Below are positions 15,385 to 23,917 of a DNA stretch of 49,874 nucleotides, one piece after another. Origin of the DNA: Fibrobacteria bacterium (GTDB lineage: Bacteria > Fibrobacterota > Fibrobacteria > UBA11236). The stretch covers positions 1-49,874 of the forward strand of contig JAJNBB010000011.1 in NCBI GenBank assembly GCA_021155885.1, in the 5' to 3' direction. The notes under the pieces are model-generated. The model was not told where the DNA came from. It did not search any database and saw only the letters and a program-made list of their open reading frames with translations. Positions within the stretch are counted from its first letter, which is position 1; each line of letters opens with the position of its first letter. A program made the translations under genes and the position numbers.

Positions 15385-17859
15385 CTATTTGATCTGGATG
15401 TCGGGGTTCTTCAGCAGGGCCGCCCGCACTGTCTCGTGGGCGCCGTTCACCTCGTCGTCGGTCAGCGTGCGCTCGGCATGACGGTAGGTGAAGGTATAAT
15501 GCAGCGCCTTATGCCCCTCGGGAACGCCCTTGCCCCGGTATACGCTGTTGAGGCGCGACTCGACCAGGTTTTCCACCTTCGCCGGCAACGAATCCAGGAT
15601 GTCGGCGTGACGCACGGATTCGGCCACGACCACGTTCACGTCGCGCGTGCTGCCGCTATGCGAGGCGAAGGGCTTGAACTTCAGCTCGCGGCGCGGCGCG
15701 CGCAGCAGGACTTCGGGATAAATCTCCGCCACGACCACGGGCAGCTTCAGCCCATAGGCGGCCTGGGTCTTGGGGTGCAAGGTTCCCAGCACCCCCGCGA
15801 GTTCTCCCGACGCCGTCTTCAAATCCGCGGATTCGACCGGATGCAAAAAGCCCGCGGAAGATCCGGGAGCCCATTCGACCTCGATGCGCAAGCGCTCCAG
15901 CAGGTTTTCCACCACGCCTTTGAGGCGCGGGAAATCCACGGACTGTTTCTGCCCGCTCCAGGAACTTTCCTTCCACTCCCCCATCAGCGCGATGCCAAGC
16001 ACGGGCTCCTCGCGCACGCCGGAATCGCGGGCATCGGTCCTGGGGCGTTTGTGGAAGGCGCGGCCGATCTCGAACAGGCGCACGTCCTGTTCCTGCGTGT
16101 TCTGGTTGCGTTCCAGCGCCTGCAGCAGCGCCGGCAGGGGCGTGGTGGGCAGCAATTCCCACTCCTCGGAGAGCGGGTTCAAAAGCGGCACGAAATCGCG
16201 ATGGCGGGGATCGCCTTCGGCGAGATTCAACGCCGCCAGGGCCTTGCGCGAGGTGAAGCGCAAGGACAGGGCCTCGTTGAGCCCCAGGTCGCGCAAGGTC
16301 GCGCGGATCGCGCGCGCCTGCGCCTCGCCCGGAGGCAGTTCGACCGGCTTGAGCGGGAAAAGCGGCAGCACGGCGGGAAGGGTGTTGTAGTCGAGGCGGC
16401 GCGCGACCTCCTCGATCAGGTCGACCTCGCGCTCCAGATCCCCGCGGAAGCCCGGGATCGCGAACCGGATCGCGGGATAGTCCACACCGCCCACCTCGAC
16501 CGGCTCGCGGCGCAAGGCTTTAACCTCCAGGCCCGCCAGCAGGCCCTCGATGCGGTCGGCGTCCAGGGGCACGCCCAGCACCCGGGAGGCCCGCGCGGGG
16601 CGAAGCGAGACTTCGCGCGGCGCGGCGGGATGCGACGGCGCGGTGAACTCCACGCGGCCCGGGGCCACCGTGCCGCCGCACACCGCGGCGATCAGGGCGG
16701 CGAGGTAGTCGCTGACGCGCGCCGTCGCCAGGGGGTCGACCCCGCGCTCGAACCGGTAGGACGAATCGCTGGAAAGCCCGTGGCGCCGCGCCTGCGCGCG
16801 CACCGCGCGCGGGTCGAAATACGCGACCTCCAGGAAAATATTCTTCGTCGCGGCCGAGACGCCGCTGGCCTCTCCGCCCATCACGCCGGCCAGCACTTGC
16901 GGCGCCGCCGCGTCGGCGATCACGAAGTCGGCCGGCTCGAGCGCGCGCTCGACCCCGTCCAAGGTCTTCAGTTTTTCACCGGACCTGGCCTTGCGCACGA
17001 CGACGGTTTTGCCCGCCAGCGCGTCGAGGTCGAAGGCATGCGAAGGCTGCCCCCATTCCAGAAGGGCGAAGTTCGTCAGGTCCACGACGTTGTTGATGGA
17101 CTTCTTCCCGGCGGACTTGAGCAAATGAACCAGCCAGTCCGGGCTCGGCCCGACCCGCACGCCCGTGATCACGCGGCCGGTATAGCGCGGGCAGCCCGCG
17201 GCATCCTCCACCGTCAGGGACACGAGGTCCGCCGCTTTCGTTCCGGACTCGGCCAGCGCGGCCTGCAGGTGGGATGCGGGAGCGCGAAGGGGGCGGTCGA
17301 AACGCGCCGCCAGCTCGCGGGCCACGCCCAGATGGCCCAGCGCGTCCGGGCGGTTGGGCGTGACGCTGATCTCGAACAACGTGTCCGCGAGGCCCGGAAC
17401 GTCCGCCAGCGCCGTGCCGGGCACGGCGTCCGCGCCGAGCACGAGGATGCCGTCATGGGATTCGCCCAGGCCCAGCTCGTCCTCGGCGCAAATCATCCCG
17501 AAAGAATCCTGGCCGCGCAGCTTGGCCTTCTTGATCTTGAACTCCTCATTCCCGTTACGCGCGGGCAGCACCGCGCCCACGCGGGCGAACAGCACCTTCT
17601 GACCCGCCGCCACGTTGGGCGCGCCGCACACCACGGGCACGGTCTCCACCCCGTCGAACACGGTGCAGACGCTCAGCTTGTCGGCCTCGGGGTGTTTCGC
17701 GCAGGTCTTCACCTCGCCCACCACCACGCCATCAAGGCCCGCCCCGCGGTTCTCAAGGGATTCGACCTCGAACCCGAGCGCGGTCAGCGCATAGGAGATG
17801 TCCTCGGCGGATTCCGTGAGGTCGACGTAGCGCTTGAGCCAATTGAGTGAAATAAGCAT
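15385..17859 (-). CDS. pheT: Phenylalanyl-tRNA synthetase beta subunit
   Basis: An 824-aa full-length beta chain. The N-terminal segment begins MLISLNWLKRYVDL, then comes the tRNA-binding EMAP domain (about 40-150; VVVGEVKTCAKHPEADKL), B3/B4 editing domain (SVTPNRPDALGHLGVARELA), B5 (SLRPARASRVLGVPL), the catalytic-like core (LNPLSEEWELLPTTPLPALL) and the FDX-ACB anticodon-binding domain at the end (HYTFTYRHAERTLTDDEVN). With PheS it forms the alpha2-beta2 enzyme that charges tRNA-Phe. It lies 135 bp downstream of pheS; that unusually long gap is filled by a large palindrome. Confidence 0.97.
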   Translation of the reverse strand: MLISLNWLKRYVDLTESAEDISYALTALGFEVESLENRGAGLDGVVVGEVKTCAKHPEADKLSVCTVFDGVETVPVVCGAPNVAAGQKVLFARVGAVLPARNGNEEFKIKKAKLRGQDSFGMICAEDELGLGESHDGILVLGADAVPGTALADVPGLADTLFEISVTPNRPDALGHLGVARELAARFDRPLRAPASHLQAALAESGTKAADLVSLTVEDAAGCPRYTGRVITGVRVGPSPDWLVHLLKSAGKKSINNVVDLTNFALLEWGQPSHAFDLDALAGKTVVVRKARSGEKLKTLDGVERALEPADFVIADAAAPQVLAGVMGGEASGVSAATKNIFLEVAYFDPRAVRAQARRHGLSSDSSYRFERGVDPLATARVSDYLAALIAAVCGGTVAPGRVEFTAPSHPAAPREVSLRPARASRVLGVPLDADRIEGLLAGLEVKALRREPVEVGGVDYPAIRFAIPGFRGDLEREVDLIEEVARRLDYNTLPAVLPLFPLKPVELPPGEAQARAIRATLRDLGLNEALSLRFTSRKALAALNLAEGDPRHRDFVPLLNPLSEEWELLPTTPLPALLQALERNQNTQEQDVRLFEIGRAFHKRPRTDARDSGVREEPVLGIALMGEWKESSWSGQKQSVDFPRLKGVVENLLERLRIEVEWAPGSSAGFLHPVESADLKTASGELAGVLGTLHPKTQAAYGLKLPVVVAEIYPEVLLRAPRRELKFKPFASHSGSTRDVNVVVAESVRHADILDSLPAKVENLVESRLNSVYRGKGVPEGHKALHYTFTYRHAERTLTDDEVNGAHETVRAALLKNPDIQIK

Positions 17860-17887
17860 GTGAAAATTATCCGTGTAAAAGAACCAA

Positions 17888-17976
17888 GGGACGGGAGTCG
17901 GGGGACGGGGGTCGGTAGTAACGCAAACGACGTAGGGAGGAAACCGGGCTTTCCCCCGTCCCCCGACCCCCGTCCC
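17888..17976. repeat. Long G/C-arm palindrome between pheS and pheT
   Basis: A G-rich arm (17888-17911; runs GGG, GGGAG, GGGGG, GGGGG separated by AC or TC) pairs with a C-rich arm (17953-17976) in a 24-bp stem with one mismatch (A17896). The loop is 41 nt. The G arm also fits the G-quadruplex pattern of four runs of three or more G with short spacers. A second element with the same arms lies at 32427-32514. It interrupts the pheST operon and has no T run, so it is probably a dispersed repeat and not a terminator. Confidence 0.8.
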
Positions 17977-17994
17977 CCAACCTGTTCTGCCCCA

Positions 17995-19026
17995 TCAAAA
18001 CTGCCTCAAAAACCGCACTTCGTTCCTTGTCAGCAACCCGATGTTCGGGATGCCGTACTTCAGCAGGGCGATGCGGTCGATGCCGAATCCGAAGGCGAAA
18101 CCGGTGTACTTCTCGGGGTCCCAGCCGACCTTTTCGAACACGGCTGGATCGACGCTGCCGCAGCCGCCCACCTCGATCCAGCCGCTGTTCTTGCAAAGGC
18201 GGCAGCCGGAACCGCCGCACAGCGAGCAGGAGACGTCAACCTCGGCGGAAGGCTCGGTGAACGGGAAATAGCTGGGACGGATGCGCAGGCGCGTGCCCTT
18301 GCCGAACACGTGCTCGGCCCACAGCAGCATCGTGCCCTTGAGGTGGGCGAAGGTGATGTTCTCGTCCACCACCAGGCATTCGACCTGCTGGAACATGGGG
18401 GCGTGCGAGGCGTCGTTGTCGACGCGGTACACGCAGCCGGGCGCGAGAATGCGCACCGGGCCCGGTTCATGCTCCACCAGGTAATGCGCCTGGGTGTTCG
18501 AGGTGTGCGTGCGCATCACGACGTTCTCGTCGACGTAGAAGGTGTCGTGCATGTCGCGCGCCGGATGATCCGGCGGGATGTTGAGCGCCTCGAAGTTGTA
18601 AAAGTCGTGGTCGACCTCGCGCGCCTCGGCCAGCTCGAACCCCATCCCGCGGAAGAAGTCGATGGTATCGTCGCGCACCAAGGTCAGCGGGTGCAGGTGG
18701 CCCATCTCGGCGCGCGTGCCAGGCAAGGTCGCGTCCAAGGTGCTGGCGGAAAGCTTCTCCAGGATGGCGGCCTCGGCGGCGCCCGCCTCGAGGGCGGCCA
18801 GACGCTCTTCCGCCAGGTCGCGCAAAACGTTCACCGCCGCGCCGAACACGGGGCGCTGGTCGGCGGGCAGGGCCCCCATGCCGCGCATCAGGCCGTAGAT
18901 CTCGCCCTTCTTGCCCAGGTACTTCGCCTTGAGGTCGTCCAGGCCCGCGCCGGAGGCCGCCTCGCAGGCGTCTAGGTCCGCCAGCAGGCGGGTTTTCAGG
19001 GCTTCCAGGTCGTTGTTTGAGTCCAT
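17995..19026 (-). CDS. pheS: Phenylalanyl-tRNA synthetase alpha subunit
   Basis: A 343-aa catalytic subunit. N-terminal helices bind tRNA (LKAKYLGKKGEI). Class II motif 2 (MRTHTSNTQAHYL, PGCVYRVDNDASHAPMFQQ) and motif 3 (GFAFGFGIDRIALLKYGI) are intact, as are phenylalanine-pocket residues in EPSAEVDVSC. A four-cysteine cluster (SCSLCGGSGCRLC) is a variable feature in some PheS proteins. The start is set at ATG 19026 (MDSNNDLEALK); an in-frame TTG 18 nt earlier has no advantage. It follows a strong terminator after rplT, so pheS probably has its own promoter. Confidence 0.96.
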   Translation of the reverse strand: MDSNNDLEALKTRLLADLDACEAASGAGLDDLKAKYLGKKGEIYGLMRGMGALPADQRPVFGAAVNVLRDLAEERLAALEAGAAEAAILEKLSASTLDATLPGTRAEMGHLHPLTLVRDDTIDFFRGMGFELAEAREVDHDFYNFEALNIPPDHPARDMHDTFYVDENVVMRTHTSNTQAHYLVEHEPGPVRILAPGCVYRVDNDASHAPMFQQVECLVVDENITFAHLKGTMLLWAEHVFGKGTRLRIRPSYFPFTEPSAEVDVSCSLCGGSGCRLCKNSGWIEVGGCGSVDPAVFEKVGWDPEKYTGFAFGFGIDRIALLKYGIPNIGLLTRNEVRFLRQF

Positions 19027-19071
19027 AAGAAGCAAGGTTAGCAATTCAGGCCAAATTCGGTTTTAACCAAC

Positions 19072-19102
19072 AAAAAAGGCGCCCGGTTAGGGACGCCTCT
19101 TT
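19072..19102 (-). terminator. Rho-independent terminator after rplT
   Basis: On the minus strand an 8-bp stem, AGGCGTCC/GGGCGCCT with one G-U pair (19098-19091/19084-19077), is followed by six T. It lies between rplT and pheS and ends the thrS-infC-rpmI-rplT transcript, at least in part. Confidence 0.8.
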
Positions 19103-19121
19103 TGCGTCGAACCACCTCGCA

Positions 19122-19141
19122 GGGCGATTCGTGAATCGCCC
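19122..19141. repeat. Perfect palindrome touching the rplT stop codon
   Basis: GGGCGATTC-GT-GAATCGCCC, 9-bp arms and a 2-nt centre, directly adjacent to the rplT stop (19142-19144). It resembles short dispersed palindromes of the GGGCGATTC type that I recall from other bacterial genomes; only one copy is in this window. Confidence 0.6.
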
Positions 19142-19486
19142 CTACTTGGTGGCTTCGACGACCTTCGCGAAGGCGGCGGCGTCGGAGAAGGCCAGGTCGG
19201 CGAGGATCTTGCGGTCCAGCTCGATGCCGGCCTTCTTGAGGCCCGCGATCAGGCGGGAATAGGTCGTGCCGAGCTCGCGGGCGGCCGCGTTGATGCGGAC
19301 GGTCCAGAGCGAGCGGAACAGGGACTTCTTGTCCTTGCGGTGGGCGTACGAATACTGGCCGGCATGGTCGACGGCTTCCTTCGCCAGCTTGAAGTTGGAC
19401 TTGCGGCGGCCGTAGAAACCCTTGGCCTGCTTGAGAATCTTCTTGCGCTTGGCGCGGGCCGGAACGCGGTATGTGCTTCTGGGCAT
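19142..19486 (-). CDS. rplT: 50S ribosomal protein L20
   Basis: The 114-aa bL20 has its basic N-terminal helix ([20 protein letters not shown], then RRKSNF) and the globular part [20 protein letters not shown]. It binds 23S rRNA early in 50S assembly and often represses its own operon by binding the rpmI leader. The spacing to rpmI is 47 bp. Length and sequence are typical. Confidence 0.97.
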   Translation of the reverse strand: MPRSTYRVPARAKRKKILKQAKGFYGRRKSNFKLAKEAVDHAGQYSYAHRKDKKSLFRSLWTVRINAAARELGTTYSRLIAGLKKAGIELDRKILADLAFSDAAAFAKVVEATK

Positions 19487-19533
19487 TGTCTCTTCCTTTT
19501 AATTCTTTTAGCGCGGTCTCTTAAGTCGCGCGC

Positions 19534-19734
19534 TTATCCAGCGATGCGCAGCAGGCGCTTGATTTTATGCTCGAACTCCGGACCCACATACTGCGGGCCG
19601 CCGAGGCGGCTGCTGCGCTCCGGAGTAAGCTTGGCGTTGATGTGGTTCTTGCCCTGGGCCTTGTACTTGACCTTGCCGCTGGCGGTCACCTTGAAACGCT
19701 TCTTGGACCCGCTGTGGGTTTTCATCTTGGGCAT
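19534..19734 (-). CDS. rpmI: 50S ribosomal protein L35
   Basis: The 66-aa bL35 begins [20 protein letters not shown] and is highly basic. It lies between infC (46 bp upstream) and rplT, the conserved order. No pseudoknot-type L20 operator was identified by eye in the short infC-rpmI gap. Confidence 0.97.
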   Translation of the reverse strand: MPKMKTHSGSKKRFKVTASGKVKYKAQGKNHINAKLTPERSSRLGGPQYVGPEFEHKIKRLLRIAG

Positions 19735-19780
19735 GTGCCTTCTCCCCTGATTCCTGTCCCCGGCAAAACCGGGACTGATT

Positions 19781-20446
19781 CTATTCCGCCGCCGCCACCG
19801 TCTCCGCCGAAGCCTCGACGGGCGCCGGTTTGGGCGCCGCGGGCTTGGGCGATTCGGTTTTCGACGTTTCGGTGTCCGCCTTTTTAGGGGTCGGCTTCAC
19901 CGGCACCTTCACAGGCGCGAAGATCATGGTGACGTTGCGTCCTTCCTGAATCGAGTTCGTCTCCGCGACGCCCACGCCTTCAAGACCGACGACCATCTTT
20001 TTGAGCCAGCGAGACCCATACTCGATGTGGGCCATTTCACGGCCGCGAAACACCACCGTTGCCTTGACCTTGTAGCCCTTTTCGAGGAACTCCTTGGCCT
20101 GAACGAGGCGGTAATTATAGTCATTCTCGCCCGTTTTGGGGTGAAATTTGATTTCCTTGATCTTGATGACGTGCTGCTTGGCCTTCGACACCTTCTGTTT
20201 TTTCTGGATTTCGTACTTGTACTTGCCAAAATCCATGATTCGGCACACCGGGGGGGCCGCGGTGGGCGAAACCTCCACCAGGTCCAGCAACCGTTCCCGG
20301 GCCTTGTCGAGGGCGGCGCCGATCGGCAGAATCCCCAGCGGGGTGCCGTCGTGATCCACAACCCTAACCTCGGATACCCGGATATTGTCGTTAATCCGAA
20401 TCGTTTCCTTGGGAGGAACAAAAAATGATCGTCTCGGTCTCTGCAA
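19781..20446 (-). CDS. infC: Translation initiation factor IF-3
   Basis: A 221-aa IF-3: N-terminal domain ([20 protein letters not shown], then [22 protein letters not shown]), lysine-rich linker ([16 protein letters not shown]), C-terminal domain ([28 protein letters not shown]). It carries an extra Ala/Pro/Lys-rich tail of about 35 residues. IF-3 dissociates ribosomes and proofreads initiation. The frame-consistent start is TTG at 20446, preceded by AAAGGA at good spacing; no in-frame ATG lies before the conserved domain. A non-AUG start fits the well-known self-control of infC, where IF-3 rejects its own weak start codon. Confidence 0.95.
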   Translation of the reverse strand: MQRPRRSFFVPPKETIRINDNIRVSEVRVVDHDGTPLGILPIGAALDKARERLLDLVEVSPTAAPPVCRIMDFGKYKYEIQKKQKVSKAKQHVIKIKEIKFHPKTGENDYNYRLVQAKEFLEKGYKVKATVVFRGREMAHIEYGSRWLKKMVVGLEGVGVAETNSIQEGRNVTMIFAPVKVPVKPTPKKADTETSKTESPKPAAPKPAPVEASAETVAAAE

Positions 20447-20494
20447 TCTTGTCCTTTCAGTGGGCTCCCCGTTCAGGGGGTTCCGCCCGTGTTT

Positions 20495-22441
20495 TTACTT
20501 AGGGGTTTCCGCGGGCTCTTCGGCCCGGCCCCTGTTTGAGCTCTCAAATTTAAACTTTTCCAGGATTGCGTCTAAAGTGAAGGTTCCGAGGTCCCCGACC
20601 TTGCGGCGCCGGACCGAGATTTCACCGGATTCCACCTCTTTTTCGCCCATAATGAAGAGATAAGGGACCTTGTCTTTCTCCCCTTCCCGGATCTTGAACC
20701 CGATTTTCTCATTGCGGGAATCGGTTTCGCAGGAGTAACCCGCATCCCGGACGCGCGCCTCGAGCGCGCGCGCAGCCTCCAGATACTTCTCGGAAACCGG
20801 CAAAATCCGCACCTGCTGGGGGTTGATCCAGAAGGGCAGGTCCCCGGCGAAATGCTCGATCAGGATGCCGATGAAGCGCTCCAGCGACCCGAAAATGGCC
20901 CGGTGGAGCATCACGGGGGCATGGCGACCCGAATCGGAACCCACATACTCCGCGCCCAGAAGGCTGGGAAGGTTGTAATCCACCTGGATGGTGCCGCACT
21001 GCCAATGGCGGCCGAGGCTGTCGCGAAGGGTGAACTCGAGTTTCGGCCCATAGAACGCGCCGTCGCCGGAATTCATTTCATAGGCGATGCCGGCCTTCTT
21101 GCAGGCCTCGTGCAGCGCCGCTTCGGCCTTGTCCCACGCCTCGTCCGAGCCCACGCGCTGCGGGGGACGATCGGCGAGCTTCACGATGATGTCGGTGAAC
21201 CCGAAGTCGGCGTACACGTCCCACAGCATCCCGCAGAAGGCGGCGACCTCGTCGGCCACCTGGTCCTCGGTGCAAAAGATGTGCGCGTCGTCCTGCGTGA
21301 ACCCGCGCACGCGCATGAGGCCGTGCATCGTGCCGGCCAGCTCGTTGCGGTGGCACTTGCCGAACTCCGCGACGCGCAACGGCAGGTCGCGGAAGCTCTT
21401 GAGCCCCTGCTTGAAGATCTCGACGTGGCACGGGCAGTTCATCGGCTTGATGACGTACTTGCGGTTCTCGCTTTCGGTCAGGAACATGTTCGCCGAGTAG
21501 TTGGTGACGTGGCCCGACTTGGTGTACAGGCCGATGTCGACGACCTCGGGCGTGCGCACCTCGCGGTAGCCGTTGCGGTCCAGCTTGGAGCGCAGGTAGT
21601 CCACGAGGTTCGAGTAGAGCTTCCAGCCGCGGGCGTGCCAGAAAATCATGCCCGGGGAATTCTCGTCCATGTGGAAGTAGTCGAGTTCGCGGCCCAGGCG
21701 GCGGTGGTCGCGGCGCTTGGCCTCCTCGAGCTGGAACAGGTGCGCCTCGAGCTCCTCCTTGGTGCGGAAGGCCGTGGCGTATACGCGCTGCAGCATCGGG
21801 CGCTTCACGTCGCCGCGCCAGTAGGCTCCCGCGACGGAAAGCAGCTTGAAGTGCTTGAGCTTGCCGGTCGAGGGCACGTGCGGCCCGCGGCAAAGGTCGG
21901 AGAACGTTCCCTGCGTATAGAAGCTGACGGAATCGCTGTCCCAGCCTTCCATCAGCTCTACCTTGTAGGGCTCGAAGTGCGCGGGATCCTGGTAATGCTT
22001 GATGGCATCGAGGCGCGACATCTCCGAGCGCACCACGGGAATGTCCTGCGAGGCGAGCTCGGACATGCGCTTCTCGATCGCCGCGAAGTCCTCGGGCGTG
22101 AACGCGTGCTGCGAATCGAAGTCGTAAAAGAAGCCGTTCTCGATCACGGGGCCGATGGTCAGCTGCGTGCCCGGAAACAGCTCGGTGACGGCGTGCGCCA
22201 TCAGGTGGGCGGTCGAGTGGCGGATGATCTCCAGCGCTTCGGGGCTTTTCGACGTGATGACCTTGAGCGTGCCCGACTCGGCGGGCTGGTAGGAGAGGTC
22301 GACTTCCTTGCCGTTCCAGACGGCGGCCAGCGAATCGCGGAACAGGCCCATCCCGATGGATTTCACGACATCGCCGATGGACGAGCCAGGTTCGGCTTCC
22401 AGCGTTTTGCCGTCGGGCAAGGTAATGATCAGTTTGGACAC
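20495..22441 (-). CDS. thrS: Threonyl-tRNA synthetase
   Basis: A 648-aa class II synthetase with all domains: TGS (about 1-62, ITLPDGKTLEAEPGSS), editing domain with HSTAHLMAHAV, catalytic core with zinc ligand Cys in MNCPCHVEIF, motif 2 (RNELAGTMHGLMRVRGFTQD) and motif 3 (HRAIFGSLERFIGILIEHFA), then the anticodon-binding domain (QVRILPVSEKYLEAA). The start is GTG at 22441 (SKLIITLPDG follows), with AGGGG upstream; an open frame extends further 5' but has no similarity to ThrRS. Head of the thrS-infC-rpmI-rplT operon. No T-box is expected outside Firmicutes and none is seen. Confidence 0.96.
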   Translation of the reverse strand: MSKLIITLPDGKTLEAEPGSSIGDVVKSIGMGLFRDSLAAVWNGKEVDLSYQPAESGTLKVITSKSPEALEIIRHSTAHLMAHAVTELFPGTQLTIGPVIENGFFYDFDSQHAFTPEDFAAIEKRMSELASQDIPVVRSEMSRLDAIKHYQDPAHFEPYKVELMEGWDSDSVSFYTQGTFSDLCRGPHVPSTGKLKHFKLLSVAGAYWRGDVKRPMLQRVYATAFRTKEELEAHLFQLEEAKRRDHRRLGRELDYFHMDENSPGMIFWHARGWKLYSNLVDYLRSKLDRNGYREVRTPEVVDIGLYTKSGHVTNYSANMFLTESENRKYVIKPMNCPCHVEIFKQGLKSFRDLPLRVAEFGKCHRNELAGTMHGLMRVRGFTQDDAHIFCTEDQVADEVAAFCGMLWDVYADFGFTDIIVKLADRPPQRVGSDEAWDKAEAALHEACKKAGIAYEMNSGDGAFYGPKLEFTLRDSLGRHWQCGTIQVDYNLPSLLGAEYVGSDSGRHAPVMLHRAIFGSLERFIGILIEHFAGDLPFWINPQQVRILPVSEKYLEAARALEARVRDAGYSCETDSRNEKIGFKIREGEKDKVPYLFIMGEKEVESGEISVRRRKVGDLGTFTLDAILEKFKFESSNRGRAEEPAETPK

Positions 22442-22659
22442 GAGAAAAACCCCTAATGAGAACGGGAAAGGTAGGAAATACAGGGCTTCAGGCGGGAGGC
22501 GGAGCGTGACCGGGATCACGGGGAAAGCGAAAAAAGTCGGAGATGGGCGCCCAGGCAGGCACGGCCTCGGAATCGATGGCGCTTCCCGCGGACCGGAAAC
22601 CGGCAACCGGCGACCGATCAAAGATGTTCCATTTGTGGTTTTGATTGTACTTTCAAGAC

Positions 22660-23841
22660 ATGAACCTGCGTCTGGGAATTCTTGTGGCCGCATCGGCCTT
22701 GTCGCTGCCCCGGGCGCTCACGATTCCGAACTCCTCGTACACGGCCTATGACGAAGTCGTGTTCGTAAATACCGATGTGGGTTATGCCGCGGGAACGTCG
22801 TGGGTCCTGGGTATTCCCAACGGCCCCATGTTTTACAAAACCACCGATGGCGGCAAAACCTGGAACCCGCGAGGCTCTACCTCGGGGATCGAGCCCCGAT
22901 TCCTCGCCTTTTCAGACACGAGCCGGGGATGGGCCCGGGGCGCGCGAACAACGGATGGCGGCGCTACCTGGTTGCCCGCTGCTTCATTTTCCGCGATACA
23001 TTTCCTCGATGCGAAGCATGGTTGGGGATTGCGCGACCTGGACAGCGAGGTCGTACATACCACGAACGGGGGAGACACTTGGACTGTGCGTTCACGGTGG
23101 ACGCCGAAAGGCTCCGTTTCCCGTATCGCCTTCGCGGACACGTCGCGCGGCTGGATGATTTCCGGAGCGGGGGCGGTCCTTCGGACCACAAACGGCGGCG
23201 CCGTCTGGGCTTCACACCCGACCGGAGCCCCCGATACCCTCTACTCCCTGCAGTTCGCAAGCCCTGCCGTGGGCTGGGTGGCAGGCGATGGCGGAACAAT
23301 CTTAAAAACCTTGGATAGCGGTAAAACGTGGGCACGACAGCATACCGGAACCACAGGCAGGATAAATTGCGTGCGGTTTTCGTCTCCCGATAGCGGCTGG
23401 GCGACGGGCGAGAGAGTGCTGCTTCAAACCACCAATGGCGGATCCGCCTGGATCCCCCACCCTCCCGAGAGGAACGGATCCTTCATTTTTGGATCCTCGC
23501 TTTTTCTCTTCAGCGGCGGAGAAGGCTGGATCGCCGGCGGTAATGGCCTGCTCGCGAAAATCACCAACGGCGCCGTTGCAGGGCTCGTTGCGCCCAAATC
23601 GACGAGACATTTCCGGGCCTTCGCGAACAAGCACGGCATGGTTCGCTATGACTTACCCGTAAGGTCCCGGGTCAAGGCCTCGCTCTATCACCCCCATGGA
23701 AAGCTGGCCCGCGTCTTGATCGATGGGCTTCAGGAACCGGGAGAATACGTCCTCAATGCATCCTCCGCCGCTTCCGGAGTCTACATCCTCGACTTTCAGG
23801 ATTACCGAGGCCGCTCTGTTGGAACCATTTTCCTGCCTTGA
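22660..23841 (+). CDS. Secreted YCF48/BNR-type beta-propeller with T9SS-type C-terminal domain
   Basis: A 393-aa protein. A signal peptide (about 1-22) is followed by about seven repeats of the YCF48/photosynthesis-assembly-like type, each with a variant of TTDGGKTW or TTNGGDTW plus a GW pair (HGWGLRD, VGWVAGDGG, SGWATGE, EGWIAGG). The last ~65 residues (RSRVKASLYHPHGKL, SSAASGVYILDF) form an Ig-like tail similar to T9SS type A domains. The start at ATG 22660 gives the signal peptide directly; no strong ribosome site. It probably sits at the cell surface as a binding scaffold; the ligand is unknown. Base composition is slightly less GC-biased than its neighbours. Confidence 0.72.
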   Translation: MNLRLGILVAASALSLPRALTIPNSSYTAYDEVVFVNTDVGYAAGTSWVLGIPNGPMFYKTTDGGKTWNPRGSTSGIEPRFLAFSDTSRGWARGARTTDGGATWLPAASFSAIHFLDAKHGWGLRDLDSEVVHTTNGGDTWTVRSRWTPKGSVSRIAFADTSRGWMISGAGAVLRTTNGGAVWASHPTGAPDTLYSLQFASPAVGWVAGDGGTILKTLDSGKTWARQHTGTTGRINCVRFSSPDSGWATGERVLLQTTNGGSAWIPHPPERNGSFIFGSSLFLFSGGEGWIAGGNGLLAKITNGAVAGLVAPKSTRHFRAFANKHGMVRYDLPVRSRVKASLYHPHGKLARVLIDGLQEPGEYVLNASSAASGVYILDFQDYRGRSVGTIFLP

Positions 23842-23917
23842 CAGTTCAGGGACCTCTTAAAGCCGTATTCCGCAAGACCCCCATAGGGCTTCCCATCCGC
23901 CTATTACCTTTCTTGTC

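Noticed and set aside
15322-17850. 842-codon open frame on the plus strand opposite pheT
   Set aside because: Complementary-strand shadow of pheT; composition is unlike a real protein and no ribosome site is present.
22442-22693. N-terminal extension of thrS
   Set aside because: The TGS domain starts right at the GTG at 22441; the extension is not similar to any ThrRS.
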